Assembly: GCF_036237275.1 (NCBI RefSeq)
Contig: NZ_CP108352.1
Coordinates: forward strand, 5,084,001 to 5,148,000
Direction: 5' to 3'
Length of the DNA stretch: 64,000 bases
DNA from: Streptomyces sp. NBC_01353
GTDB lineage: Bacteria; Actinomycetota; Actinomycetes; Streptomycetales; Streptomycetaceae
The position numbers and the translations under genes were made by a program. The notes below the pieces were generated by a model. That model saw only the letters and a program-made list of their open reading frames with translations. It made no database searches and had not been told where the DNA came from. Below are positions 52,199 to 62,785 of the stretch, piece by piece; position 1 is the stretch's first letter, and each line of letters begins with the position of its first letter.

Positions 52199-52876
52199 TC
52201 AGCTCTTGCGATGCCCTATCAACCGCGGCTTCTGCTCAAGACCGTCCAGGCCGTGCCACGCCAGATTCACCAGGTGCGCCGCGACCTCCGCCTTCTTCGG
52301 CTTACGGACGTCCAGCCACCACTGGCCCGTCAGCGCCACACTGCCCACCAGCGCCTGCGCGTACAGCGGGGCCAGTTTCGGGTCGAAGCCACGGGCCTTG
52401 AACTCCAGACCCAGGATGTCCTCGACCTGCGTGGCGATGTCGCTGATGAGCGAGGCGAACGTGCCGGTCGACTGCGCCACCGGCGAATCGCGGACCAGGA
52501 TCCGGAAACCGTCCGTGTACCGCTCGATGTAGTCCAGCAGCGCGAAGGCCGCCTGCTCCAGCAGCTCCCGGGGGTGGCCCGCGGTCAGCGCCCCGGTCAC
52601 CATGTCGAGCAGCTGGCGCATCTCCCGGTCGACCACGACCGCGTACAGCCCCTCCTTGCCGCCGAAGTGCTCGTACACCACCGGCTTGGAAACCCCGGCC
52701 TTCGCCGCGATCTCCTCCACCGACGTGCCCTCGAACCCCTTCTCGGCGAAGAGCGTCCGACCGATGTCCAGCAGCTGCTCCCGGCGCTCCGCGCCCGTCA
52801 TCCTCACCCGGCGGCCACGCCTGGGCTTGTTCTCGCTGCTGCTGGTACTGCCGTCGATCGCCACGTTCTCCATCAT
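52199..52876 (-). CDS. TetR family regulator paired with desaturase
   Basis: This 225-residue repressor has a helix-turn-helix near residues 28-75 (EQLLDIGRTLFAEKGFEGTSVEEIAAKAGVSKPVVYEHF, split here over the usual four helices), with a Ser/basic N-terminal tail before it. ATG 52876 overlaps the desaturase stop (ATGA); the adjacent ATG 52873 is also possible. It is co-transcribed behind a fatty-acid desaturase, so it probably senses acyl-CoA or unsaturated lipid and represses the operon at the TACG-N4-CGTA repeats upstream. That ligand is inferred from context. Confidence 0.87.
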   Translation of the reverse strand: MMENVAIDGSTSSSENKPRRGRRVRMTGAERREQLLDIGRTLFAEKGFEGTSVEEIAAKAGVSKPVVYEHFGGKEGLYAVVVDREMRQLLDMVTGALTAGHPRELLEQAAFALLDYIERYTDGFRILVRDSPVAQSTGTFASLISDIATQVEDILGLEFKARGFDPKLAPLYAQALVGSVALTGQWWLDVRKPKKAEVAAHLVNLAWHGLDGLEQKPRLIGHRKS

Positions 52877-53841
52877 GCCGCGTCGACGGGCTCGCCCCGG
52901 CGTCGGGCTTCGATCCGGGAGGCGTTCGGCCAGCGTACGTCGTACGCCCAGCCCAGCTGCTCGAACCAGCGGATCAGCCGCGCGCTGGAGTCGACCTGGC
53001 CCCGCAGCACCCCGTGCCGCGCCGAGGTCGGGTCCGCGTGGTGCAGGTTGTGCCAGGACTCGCCGCAGGACAGCACCGCCAGCCACCACACGTTGCCCGA
53101 ACGGTCCCGGGACTTGAAGGGGCGCTTGCCGACCGCGTGACAGATCGAGTTGATCGACCACGTCACGTGGTGCAGCAGCGCGACCCGGACCAGCGAACCC
53201 CAGAAGAACGCGGTGAACGCGCCCCACCAGGACATCGTCACCAGACCGCCGACCACCGGCGGGATCGCCAGGGACAGCACCGTCCAGAAGATGAAGTCAC
53301 GGGAGATCCGCCGGATCGCCGGGTCCTTGATCAGATCGGGGGCGTACTTCGCCTGCGGCGTGCGCTCCTCGTCGAACATCCAGCCGATGTGCGCCCACCA
53401 CAACCCCTTCATCAGGGCCGGCACCGTCTCCCCGAAGCGCCACGGCGAGTGCGGGTCGCCCTCCGCGTCGGAGAACTTGTGGTGCTTGCGGTGGTCCGCC
53501 ACCCAGCGCACCAGCGGGCCCTCCACCGCCAGCGAGCCCATGATCGCGAGCGCGATCCGCAGCGGCCGCTTGGCCTTGAAGGAGCCATGGGTGAAGTAAC
53601 GGTGGAAGCCGATCGTGATGCCGTGACAGCCGATGTAGTACATCGTCACCAGCAGGGCCAGATCGAGCCAGGACACGCCGCCCCAGCTCCAGGCCAGCGG
53701 CACGGCCGCGACCAGGGCGATGAAGGGCACCGTGATGAACAGCAGCAGCGTGATCTGCTCGATCGATCGCTTTTTGTCCCCGCCGAGCGTGGCGGAGGGC
53801 AGGTCCTGTTCGGTTTCGAGCATCTCGGGGCTTGTGGTCAT
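52873..53841 (-). CDS. Acyl-CoA delta-9 fatty-acid desaturase
   Basis: This 322-residue membrane di-iron enzyme introduces a double bond into fatty acyl chains. The three histidine boxes are HRYFTH (80-85), HRKHH (117-121) and HNLHH (264-268). Helices lie near 30-52, 58-75 and 185-230. ATG 53841 has AGGGGA at 4-5 nt. It is first gene of a two-gene operon with a TetR regulator, allowing feedback on membrane fluidity. Two TACG-N4-CGTA sites lie 70-95 bp upstream at a likely promoter. Confidence 0.92.
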   Translation of the reverse strand: MTTSPEMLETEQDLPSATLGGDKKRSIEQITLLLFITVPFIALVAAVPLAWSWGGVSWLDLALLVTMYYIGCHGITIGFHRYFTHGSFKAKRPLRIALAIMGSLAVEGPLVRWVADHRKHHKFSDAEGDPHSPWRFGETVPALMKGLWWAHIGWMFDEERTPQAKYAPDLIKDPAIRRISRDFIFWTVLSLAIPPVVGGLVTMSWWGAFTAFFWGSLVRVALLHHVTWSINSICHAVGKRPFKSRDRSGNVWWLAVLSCGESWHNLHHADPTSARHGVLRGQVDSSARLIRWFEQLGWAYDVRWPNASRIEARRRGEPVDAA

Positions 53842-53909
53842 GGGTGTCCCCTGGGGATGAAGGGATGTGGGATGAAAGTGAGCGGAACGGGACGAAAAGA
53901 GCGCGTGGC

Positions 53910-53936
53910 TACGCCTCCGTAACCTACGGCGACGTA
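53910..53936. promoter_or_regulatory. Twin TACG-N4-CGTA operators
   Basis: TACG-CCTC-CGTA (53910-53921) and TACG-GCGA-CGTA (53925-53936) are spaced 15 bp start to start. They cover a minus-strand -10-like TAGGTT (53921-53926). Likely sites for the TetR regulator of the desaturase operon. Confidence 0.6.
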
Positions 53937-54091
53937 AGTATGGCAGCGCGGTGGCGCGCGGCAAGAGGGCGCAAGAGGCCCTAGCAGGGAGTCCAAGGAA
54001 TGGACACCTATCCTGTGTGCGTCGGACAGCGCGGTCCGCAAGCCTCCAGTACCCCTCCAGACGTGCTCAAACACTGCAAGGAGCCGCACCT

Positions 54092-56821
<2,730 letters not shown>

Positions 56822-56838
56822 CCTGCCGCGCGTACGAC

Positions 56839-56874
56839 AGTGCCCCCGCCGGAATCCCTTCCGGCGGGGGCACT
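56839..56874. terminator. Bidirectional hairpin terminator
   Basis: A 16-bp perfect stem closes loop TCCC (56855-56858) between converging ppc and the wall-protein gene. Confidence 0.88.
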
Positions 56875-56889
56875 TCGCTGTAGCGGGAA

Positions 56890-57588
56890 TCAGTGCTGCT
56901 GGGCCTTGCGGCGACGCGTCACCATGAACGCACCGGCACCCGCGAGGGCGACGGCGACGGCGGCCATGATGCCGACGGGGGCGCTGGAGCCGGTCTCGGC
57001 CAGGTCACCACCGGTGCCGCCGGTGGTGTCGCCCGGCTCACCCGGGGCGGTGGCGGAGGGCGACTCGGAGGCGCCCGGCGTCTCGCTGCCGGGAGTCTCC
57101 GGGGTCTCCGTACCGGGGGTCTCCGTACCGGGCGTCTCGGTGCCGGGGGTTTCCGTGCCGGGGGTCTCGGCGGGCGGGCAGTCGGTCTTGAAGACCTTCT
57201 GCTTCGCGCGGCCGTTCTCGCCCTCGAAGTTCCAGAACAGCTTGTACTGGCCGTTCGGGAGGGTCATGTCCTCGGTGCGCTCGTGGCCGTCGGCGTCGAG
57301 CGTGATCAGGCCGGTCTTGACCGTGGTGCCCTTGTCCTGCTCGTTGTTCGCCCACGCCTCGATGTGCCAGTTCACCTTCTGGCCGGCGTCGAAGCCGAAG
57401 GCGTCGAGGTAGAAGGAGCAGACCTTGGGCTCGTTCTTACGGAGCTCCTCGCCGGTCTTCGAGTCGTGGATCTTCACGGTGCCGTTGTCGCCCTGGGGCT
57501 TGCCCGAGGCCGAGGCCGCGGGGGCCAGCAGCAGAGAGCCCGCGAGAGCCGCGACCAGCGCGCCTGCGGGAAGGAGAGATCGTCGCAT
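56890..57588 (-). CDS. LAETG sortase-anchored cell-wall protein
   Basis: This 232-residue surface protein has a signal peptide (1-28, APAASA). A compact domain (about 33-137) with cysteines 57 and 137 likely forms one disulfide. A stalk with four exact ETPGT repeats (141-160) and more Pro/Ser/Thr follows, then sortase signal LAETG (196-200), a hydrophobic helix (about 205-223) and RRRK tail. LAxTG is the preferred signal of actinobacterial class E sortases; no sortase gene is in the window. ATG 57588 lacks a good ribosome-binding site. The domain resembles other Streptomyces LAETG proteins of unknown function. Confidence 0.85.
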   Translation of the reverse strand: MRRSLLPAGALVAALAGSLLLAPAASASGKPQGDNGTVKIHDSKTGEELRKNEPKVCSFYLDAFGFDAGQKVNWHIEAWANNEQDKGTTVKTGLITLDADGHERTEDMTLPNGQYKLFWNFEGENGRAKQKVFKTDCPPAETPGTETPGTETPGTETPGTETPETPGSETPGASESPSATAPGEPGDTTGGTGGDLAETGSSAPVGIMAAVAVALAGAGAFMVTRRRKAQQH

Positions 57589-57710
57589 GTGCAGTCGTCC
57601 ATCTGGGATGAGGGATGCCGTGGGGGGCGGCGGGGGCAGCCTAGCTGCCTCTTTAAGTCATCCTTAACCCACGGCTTGATAACAATCCCGCCAGCCCCTC
57701 CCGTTATGGA

Positions 57711-58154
57711 TCACAACGCGAAGAACGTCCCAACCAGTAGCAGTCCACCCGCCCCCGCCAGCGACCACGCCGTCCGCGTCAGCCGCAGCCCACCCCCGAC
57801 GAGCGGCGCCGCGAGCAGCAGCGCCCCGCCCAACGGCAGCCAGGCGTGCAGGCCACCACCCCACCCCGTCCGTACGGCCTCCGCCGTGCCCGGCTTCACG
57901 ACCACCGGCACCGTCTGGCCCTTGCCGGCCGCCACCGAGCGGTCGATCGTCAGCGTGTTGTGCGGCGAAGGCGGACCGTCCGGGACATAACGGCCGCTGC
58001 ACGTCTCCTCGTTGCAGCCGGTCACCGTCAACGTGCCGTGCTCACGGCCCTTGGAAAGCAGGATGTGCTGCGCCGAACCCCAGGACGACCACGCTCCCGC
58101 GACGAGGAGCAGCAGGGCGACCAGGGCCATGGCGGCGTTACGGGCGTGCGTCAT
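57711..58154 (-). CDS. Hypothetical two-helix membrane protein
   Basis: This 147-residue protein has a hydrophobic N-terminal helix (about 8-24), an extracytoplasmic domain with cysteines 47 and 52 (GCNEETCSG), and two C-terminal hydrophobic stretches (about 104-118 and 127-147). I do not recognise the family. ATG 58154 lies 8 nt after a TACGAT hexamer on the minus strand, suggesting a near-leaderless transcript. It lies between pth and the LAETG protein gene; no functional link is evident. Confidence 0.72.
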   Translation of the reverse strand: MTHARNAAMALVALLLLVAGAWSSWGSAQHILLSKGREHGTLTVTGCNEETCSGRYVPDGPPSPHNTLTIDRSVAAGKGQTVPVVVKPGTAEAVRTGWGGGLHAWLPLGGALLLAAPLVGGGLRLTRTAWSLAGAGGLLLVGTFFAL

Positions 58155-58162
58155 GACCCGCG

Positions 58163-58168
58163 ATCGTA
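58163..58168 (-). promoter_or_regulatory. Candidate -10 box, membrane-protein gene
   Basis: Minus-strand TACGAT lies 8 nt before ATG 58154. Confidence 0.4.
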
Positions 58169-58186
58169 CAGTCGTACTGTTCCGGC

Positions 58187-58246
58187 GCGTCGATCAGGAG
58201 TTGCACACGGGCTGCCGCGTCGCTCAGGAGTTGTACGCGGACTGCG
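58187..58246. repeat. 30-bp tandem duplication of the pth 3' end
   Basis: Units 58187-58216 and 58217-58246 agree at 25 of 30 bases. The second holds the last pth codons (QSAYNS and stop). The first is a decayed copy reading QPVCNS-stop on the minus strand. Confidence 0.8.
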
Positions 58247-58820
58247 CGCTCTCCAGACCCTCCGCCACCAGACACTCGACGGAATCCGCCGCCCGGTCCA
58301 CGAAGAAGTCCAACTCCTTGCGCTCCGTCGACGAGAAGTCCTTCAGAACGAAATCCGCGACCTGCATCCGACCCGGCGGACGACCGATCCCGAACCGCAC
58401 CCGGTGATACTCGGCACTCATCGCCTTCGTCATCGACTTCAGACCGTTGTGGCCGTTGTCGCCACCACCGATCTTCAGCCGCAGCACCCCGTAGTCGATG
58501 TCCAACTCGTCATGGATCGCCACCACGTGCGCCGTCGGCACCTTGTAGAAGTCCCGCAGCGCCGTCACCGGACCGCCCGAGAGATTCATGTACGACATCG
58601 GCTTCGCAAGGATCACCCGGCGGTTCGCGGGCCCGGGAGGACCCATCCGGCCCTCGACCACCTGCGCCTGCGCCTTCTGCGCCCGCTTGAACTTCCCGCC
58701 GATACGGTCCGCGAGCAGATCCACGACCATGAAGCCCACATTGTGGCGATTCGCGGCGTACTCGGGGCCCGGGTTGCCGAGACCGACGATCAGCCAGGGG
58801 GCGTTCGCGTCGTCCGTCAT
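58224..58820 (-). CDS. pth: Peptidyl-tRNA hydrolase
   Basis: This 198-residue enzyme releases tRNA from prematurely dropped peptidyl-tRNA. Conserved parts: [21 protein letters not shown] with the catalytic His, [19 protein letters not shown] with the catalytic Asp, and [15 protein letters not shown] 58820 has GGAGACG upstream. It follows rplY on the same strand (102 nt with a hairpin), the usual rplY-pth order. Its final codons are duplicated in tandem beyond the stop. Confidence 0.95.
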   Translation of the reverse strand: MTDDANAPWLIVGLGNPGPEYAANRHNVGFMVVDLLADRIGGKFKRAQKAQAQVVEGRMGPPGPANRRVILAKPMSYMNLSGGPVTALRDFYKVPTAHVVAIHDELDIDYGVLRLKIGGGDNGHNGLKSMTKAMSAEYHRVRFGIGRPPGRMQVADFVLKDFSSTERKELDFFVDRAADSVECLVAEGLESAQSAYNS

Positions 58821-58867
58821 CGTGGGACGTCTCCTCGTCTGCGTACTACTGGGCGGGGAACAGGGGA

Positions 58868-58899
58868 ACGGGGTGGCAGGCCGCAGCCCACCACCCCGT
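58868..58899 (-). terminator. Hairpin between rplY and pth
   Basis: A 9-bp stem (58868-58876 with 58891-58899) with a 14-nt loop. It may attenuate read-through from rplY into pth. Confidence 0.45.
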
Positions 58900-58922
58900 C
58901 CGCGTCAGACAGAGCCTACGGC

Positions 58923-59522
58923 TCAGGCCTCGGCGCCCTCGGCCGCGACGGCCTCGCCCTCGGCCTCGGCAGCCGGCTCCTCGGCCTGCGCGGCCAGGAC
59001 CTGCAGGACGACCGCGTCGGCGTCGGTGGACAGGGTCACACCGTTCGGGAGCGTGATGTCCTTGGCGAGGATGGAGGCACCGGCCTCCAGGCCCTCCACG
59101 GAGACCGTGACGGCCTCGGGGATGTGGGTGGCCTCGGCCTCGACGGAGAGCGTGTTCAGCACGTGCTCCAGCAGGTTGCCACCGGCGGCGAGCTCACCCT
59201 CGGCCTGGACCGGGATCTCGACGGTGACCTTCTCGCCACGCTTGACGAGGATCAGGTCGACGTGCACCAGGTAACCCTTGATGGCGTCACGCTGAACGGC
59301 CTTCGGGATCGCCAGCTCGTTCTTGCCGTCGATGTCCAGGGACAGCAGAACGTTCGGGGTACGCAGGGCGAGCAGCAGCTCGTGGCCCGGAAGCGTCACG
59401 TGGACCGGCTCGGTGCCGTGACCGTAGACGACGCCGGGAACCTTGTTCTCACGACGGATCGAACGGGCCGCACCCTTGCCGAACTCGGAACGAACCTCGG
59501 CGGAGATCTTCACCTCGGACAT
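58923..59522 (-). CDS. rplY: 50S ribosomal protein L25 (CTC form)
   Basis: This 199-residue ribosomal protein binds 5S rRNA. The N-terminal L25 domain (ISAEVRSEFGKGAARSIRR, PGVVYGHG) is followed by the TL5/CTC beta domain (about 95-185) and an acidic Ala/Glu-rich tail (AAEAEGEAVAAEGAEA). Length fits the long CTC type rather than the 94-residue E. coli L25. ATG 59522 (MSEVKIS) has GAGGAG upstream; an ATG two codons earlier lies inside that spacing. In many bacteria it directly follows prs; here a LysR/hydrolase pair on the other strand separates them. Confidence 0.94.
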   Translation of the reverse strand: MSEVKISAEVRSEFGKGAARSIRRENKVPGVVYGHGTEPVHVTLPGHELLLALRTPNVLLSLDIDGKNELAIPKAVQRDAIKGYLVHVDLILVKRGEKVTVEIPVQAEGELAAGGNLLEHVLNTLSVEAEATHIPEAVTVSVEGLEAGASILAKDITLPNGVTLSTDADAVVLQVLAAQAEEPAAEAEGEAVAAEGAEA

Positions 59523-59778
59523 ATGCACTCCTCGTAAGCAGAAACAGAACAGTGTGGCTACCCGGCCACGACTGGCCTGCTACGAAGAGCGCGTCGATAA
59601 CGGACCGCCGCACCTCACCGGTACGGCCTCCCTCGCCGAGCAACTACGGCAGTCTACTCGCCCCGCGCCGCCCCACCCAATTGGATCACCCGGCCCCCCG
59701 CCGACTCCGCCCACACCCCCGGGGACCACCCGACCCCGCCCCGAACCCAGATCGCCGGAAAGCAGATAGCCGTCTACC
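59523..59778. other. Intergenic region rplY / LysR
   Basis: About 256 bases hold the divergent promoters of rplY and the LysR gene. I see no tRNA, small gene, hairpin or long repeat here. The right half is unusually C-rich, like the following LysR gene. Confidence 0.5.
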
Positions 59779-59784
59779 TATCCT
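59779..59784 (+). promoter_or_regulatory. Candidate -10 box, lysR gene
   Basis: TATCCT lies 8 nt before ATG 59793, with no ribosome-binding site. Confidence 0.4.
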
Positions 59785-59792
59785 TGCCGCTC

Positions 59793-60752
59793 ATGGACCT
59801 GCTGCTGCACCTGCGGTACTTCCGGACCGTCGCCGAAGAACAACACTTCGGACGCGCCGCCGAACGCCTGCACATGGCCCAGCCCTCCCTCTCCCAACGC
59901 ATCCAACGCCTCGAACGCGAACTCGGCGTCCGCCTCCTCGACCGCACCAGCCGCGGCACCACCCTCACCCCCGCCGGCCGCCTCGTCCTCACCGAAGCCG
60001 AACACCTCCTCACCGCCGCCGACCGGCTCACCGCCGCCGTCGCCCGCCTCCGCAACGGCCAGGCCGGCACCCTCCGCGCCGCCGTCCCACCCCGCCTCGG
60101 CGCCGCCGCCGTCGGAGCCCTCCTCATCACGTACCGCGACCGCTCCCCAGGCGGCGACCTCGACCTCCGCGAACTCCCCAGCGCCCAACAGACCGCCGAA
60201 CTCACCGCCGGCACCCTCGACGTCGGCGTCGTCCGCCACCCCTGCCCCGCCCCCGGCCTCGCCTTCGGCCCCCTCCTGCACCAACCCCTCGGCGTCCTCC
60301 TCCCCGACACCGACCCCCTCGCCGCCCACCCCGACATCCCCGCAGCCGCACTCACCGGCCGCGACCTCGTCCTCTTCCCCCGCGCCGAAGCCCCCGCCCT
60401 CCACGACGAAACCCTCACCGCCTGCGCCCGACACGGCTGCACCCCCGCCACCGTCCACGAAGCCGCAGCACCCGACTTCACCCGCGGACTCGTCCTCTCC
60501 GGAGGCGCCGTCGCCCTCCAACCCCGCTCCCCGGCCGAACCCGGCACCGTCTGGCGCCCCCTGCGCGACAACCCCGTCACCTGGCGCACCTCCGCCGCCT
60601 GGCCCCAAGGCCGCGACGGACCCGCCGTACGCCTCTTCGCCGACACCGCCCACGAAACCCTCCGCGACCACGCGGGCATGATCACCGACACCCCCACCGG
60701 CGCATCCGCGAGGATGCTCTTCCCCCGCCCCGCATCGGAGTTCCCCCTGTGA
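59793..60752 (+). CDS. LysR family transcriptional regulator
   Basis: This 319-residue regulator has an N-terminal LysR winged helix (LRYFRTVAEEQHFGRAAERL, HMAQPSLSQRIQRLERELG, SRGTTLTPAG) and a type-2 periplasmic-binding-like effector domain (about 90-295). ATG 59793 is 8 nt after TATCCT; a TTG at 59784 lies within that hexamer. Its stop overlaps the following serine hydrolase (GTGA), so the two are one operon, unlike the usual divergent LysR layout. Codons are strongly biased to C over G at third positions. The pair sits inside the otherwise minus-strand glmU-prs-rplY-pth block. Confidence 0.88.
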   Translation: MDLLLHLRYFRTVAEEQHFGRAAERLHMAQPSLSQRIQRLERELGVRLLDRTSRGTTLTPAGRLVLTEAEHLLTAADRLTAAVARLRNGQAGTLRAAVPPRLGAAAVGALLITYRDRSPGGDLDLRELPSAQQTAELTAGTLDVGVVRHPCPAPGLAFGPLLHQPLGVLLPDTDPLAAHPDIPAAALTGRDLVLFPRAEAPALHDETLTACARHGCTPATVHEAAAPDFTRGLVLSGGAVALQPRSPAEPGTVWRPLRDNPVTWRTSAAWPQGRDGPAVRLFADTAHETLRDHAGMITDTPTGASARMLFPRPASEFPL

Positions 60753-61618
60753 CCGCCGCAGCCCGTACGCGCATCACCTCGGCCTTCACCGACGCGGGCG
60801 TCACCGGACAGCTCCACGCCACCGACATCGACACCGGCACCACCATCACCATCGGCGCCGACCTCGAAACCCCCACCGCCAGCGTCCACAAACTCTGCGT
60901 CATCGCCGCCCTCTACCGACACGCAGCCCACGGCCACATCGACCTGCGCCACCCCGTCGACATCCCCGCCGAAGGCCGCTCACCCGGCGCCACCGGCCTC
61001 GCCGCCATGCGCGACGCCGCCCGCCTCTCCCTGCGCGACCTCGCCGGCCTCGCCGTCGCCGTCAGCGACAACACCGCCGCCGACCTCCTCATCGACGCCA
61101 TCGGCCTCGACACCGTCAACCGCACCATGACCGACCTCGGCCTCACCCGCACCATCGCCGTCCACACCATGCGTGAGCTCTACGCCACCCTCCGCGAGGA
61201 CGCCGGCGGCGCACCCACCGCCCTCACCGACCCCACCGTCGTCACCCGCCTCCGCGCCCTCGACCCCACCCGCACCAACCGCTCCACAGCCCGCGAGATC
61301 GCCGCCCTCCTCGCCGCCATCTGGCGCGACGAGCTCTGCACGGGCGAGTACGCGCAAGAACTCCGCACCGTCCTCGGACTCCAAGCCTGGAGCCACCGCC
61401 TCGCCGCCGGATTCCCCTTCGACGACGTCCGCGTCAGCGGCAAGACCGGCTCCCTGCCCACCCTGCGCCACGAAGCCGGAGTCGTCGAATACCCCGACGG
61501 CGGCCGCTACGCCATCGCCGTCTTCACCCGGGCCGCCGCGACCACGGTCACACTCCCGGCGGCGGACGCCGCCATCGGCAGGGCGGCACGGATCGCGGTG
61601 GACGCGCTGAGGGCATGA
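60749..61618 (+). CDS. Class A beta-lactamase-like serine hydrolase, no signal peptide
   Basis: This 289-residue protein has the class A serine beta-lactamase fold: S45-V-H-K48, S106-D-N108 and K232-T-G234. The omega-loop ExxLN with the deacylating Glu is not recognisable, so true lactamase activity is doubtful. There is no signal peptide, unlike secreted lactamases, so the protein should stay in the cytoplasm. GTG 60749 overlaps the lysR stop. Possible roles are an intracellular esterase, amidase or penicillin-recognising protein controlled by the LysR protein. Confidence 0.85.
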   Translation: MTAAARTRITSAFTDAGVTGQLHATDIDTGTTITIGADLETPTASVHKLCVIAALYRHAAHGHIDLRHPVDIPAEGRSPGATGLAAMRDAARLSLRDLAGLAVAVSDNTAADLLIDAIGLDTVNRTMTDLGLTRTIAVHTMRELYATLREDAGGAPTALTDPTVVTRLRALDPTRTNRSTAREIAALLAAIWRDELCTGEYAQELRTVLGLQAWSHRLAAGFPFDDVRVSGKTGSLPTLRHEAGVVEYPDGGRYAIAVFTRAAATTVTLPAADAAIGRAARIAVDALRA

Positions 61619-61634
61619 CGCCGAGGACATGAGG

Positions 61635-61666
61635 AAGGCCCGCCTCCCGAAAGGGAAGCGGGCCTT
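61635..61666. terminator. Bidirectional hairpin with GAAA tetraloop
   Basis: AAGGCCCGC/GCGGGCCTT plus TCCC/GGGA around GAAA, with one mismatch. It lies between the converging hydrolase and prs genes. Confidence 0.85.
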
Positions 61667-61689
61667 GCTCAGAGACTTCTGGGGACTGC

Positions 61690-62664
61690 TCAGTGCTCCT
61701 CGAAGAGGCTCGTCACCGAGCCGTCCTCGAACACCTCGCGCACGGCGCGCGCGATTGTCGGAGCGATCGACAGAACCGTGATCTTGTCGAGCTCCAGCGA
61801 GCTCGGCACCGGCAGCGTGTCCGTGAACACGAACTCGCTCACCTTCGAGTTCTTCAGACGGTCCGCAGCCGGCCCCGACAGGATGCCGTGCGTCGCCGTC
61901 ACGATGACGTCCTCCGCGCCGTGCGCGAACAACGCGTCGGCAGCGGCGCAGATCGTGCCACCCGTGTCCACCATGTCGTCGACCAGGACACAGACCCGGC
62001 CCTTCACGTCACCGACGACCTCGTGGACCGTCACCTGGTTGGCGACGTCCTTGTCACGACGCTTGTGCACGATCGCCAGCGGCGCGTCCAGACGGTCGCA
62101 CCAGCGGTCGGCCACACGCACACGGCCCGCGTCGGGGGAGACGATCGTCAGCTTCGAACGGTCCACCTTGTTGCCCACGTAGTCCGCCAGGACCGGGAGA
62201 GCCGACAGGTGGTCCACCGGACCGTCGAAGAAGCCCTGGATCTGGTCCGTGTGCAGGTCCACCGTCAGAATGCGGTGCGCACCCGCCGTCTTCAGCAGAT
62301 CCGCGACCAGACGGGCCGAAATCGGCTCACGACCACGGTGCTTCTTGTCCTGACGGGCATAGCCGTACGACGGGATGATCACAGTGATGCTCCGAGCGGA
62401 AGCCCGCTTCAGCGCATCGATCATGATCAACTGCTCCATGATCCACTTATTGATCGGAGCCGTGTGGCTCTGGATCAGGAAGCAGTCCGCGCCACGAGCC
62501 GACTCCTGGAAACGGACATAGATCTCACCGTTCGCGAAGTCGAAAGCCTTGGTCGGCACGAGACCGACACCCAGCTGGTGCGCGACCTCCTCGGCCAGCT
62601 CGGGGTGGGCGCGGCCGGAGAAGAGCATCAGCTTCTTCTCGCCGGTCGTCTTGATCCCGGTCAC
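61690..62664 (-). CDS. prs: Ribose-phosphate pyrophosphokinase
   Basis: This 324-residue enzyme makes PRPP from ribose-5-phosphate and ATP for nucleotide, His and Trp synthesis. Motifs: FANGEIYVRF, SYGYARQDKKHRGREPISARL, VDLHTDQIQGFF, and the PRPP loop VDDMVDTGGTI. GTG 62664 follows AGGAG. It is downstream of glmU on the same strand (121-nt gap), the common glmU-prs pair, and probably co-transcribed. Confidence 0.95.
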   Translation of the reverse strand: MTGIKTTGEKKLMLFSGRAHPELAEEVAHQLGVGLVPTKAFDFANGEIYVRFQESARGADCFLIQSHTAPINKWIMEQLIMIDALKRASARSITVIIPSYGYARQDKKHRGREPISARLVADLLKTAGAHRILTVDLHTDQIQGFFDGPVDHLSALPVLADYVGNKVDRSKLTIVSPDAGRVRVADRWCDRLDAPLAIVHKRRDKDVANQVTVHEVVGDVKGRVCVLVDDMVDTGGTICAAADALFAHGAEDVIVTATHGILSGPAADRLKNSKVSEFVFTDTLPVPSSLELDKITVLSIAPTIARAVREVFEDGSVTSLFEEH

Positions 62665-62785
62665 AGCACTGTCTCCTCAGACGTGTCTTCTGGCCGCGAA
62701 CTCCGCGCTCCCGTGCGCGTGTGCGAGCCAGCCGAATTTATGTGCACGTATCACGGTACGCCGAGTTCGACGTACCCGTTTCCGG

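Noticed and set aside
59523-59792. tRNA gene between rplY and lysR
   Set aside because: No cloverleaf or TTCRA arm could be found in this region.
60749-61618. Beta-lactamase resistance gene
   Set aside because: Three motifs match, but the signal peptide and the deacylating Glu motif are missing, so only serine hydrolase is claimed.
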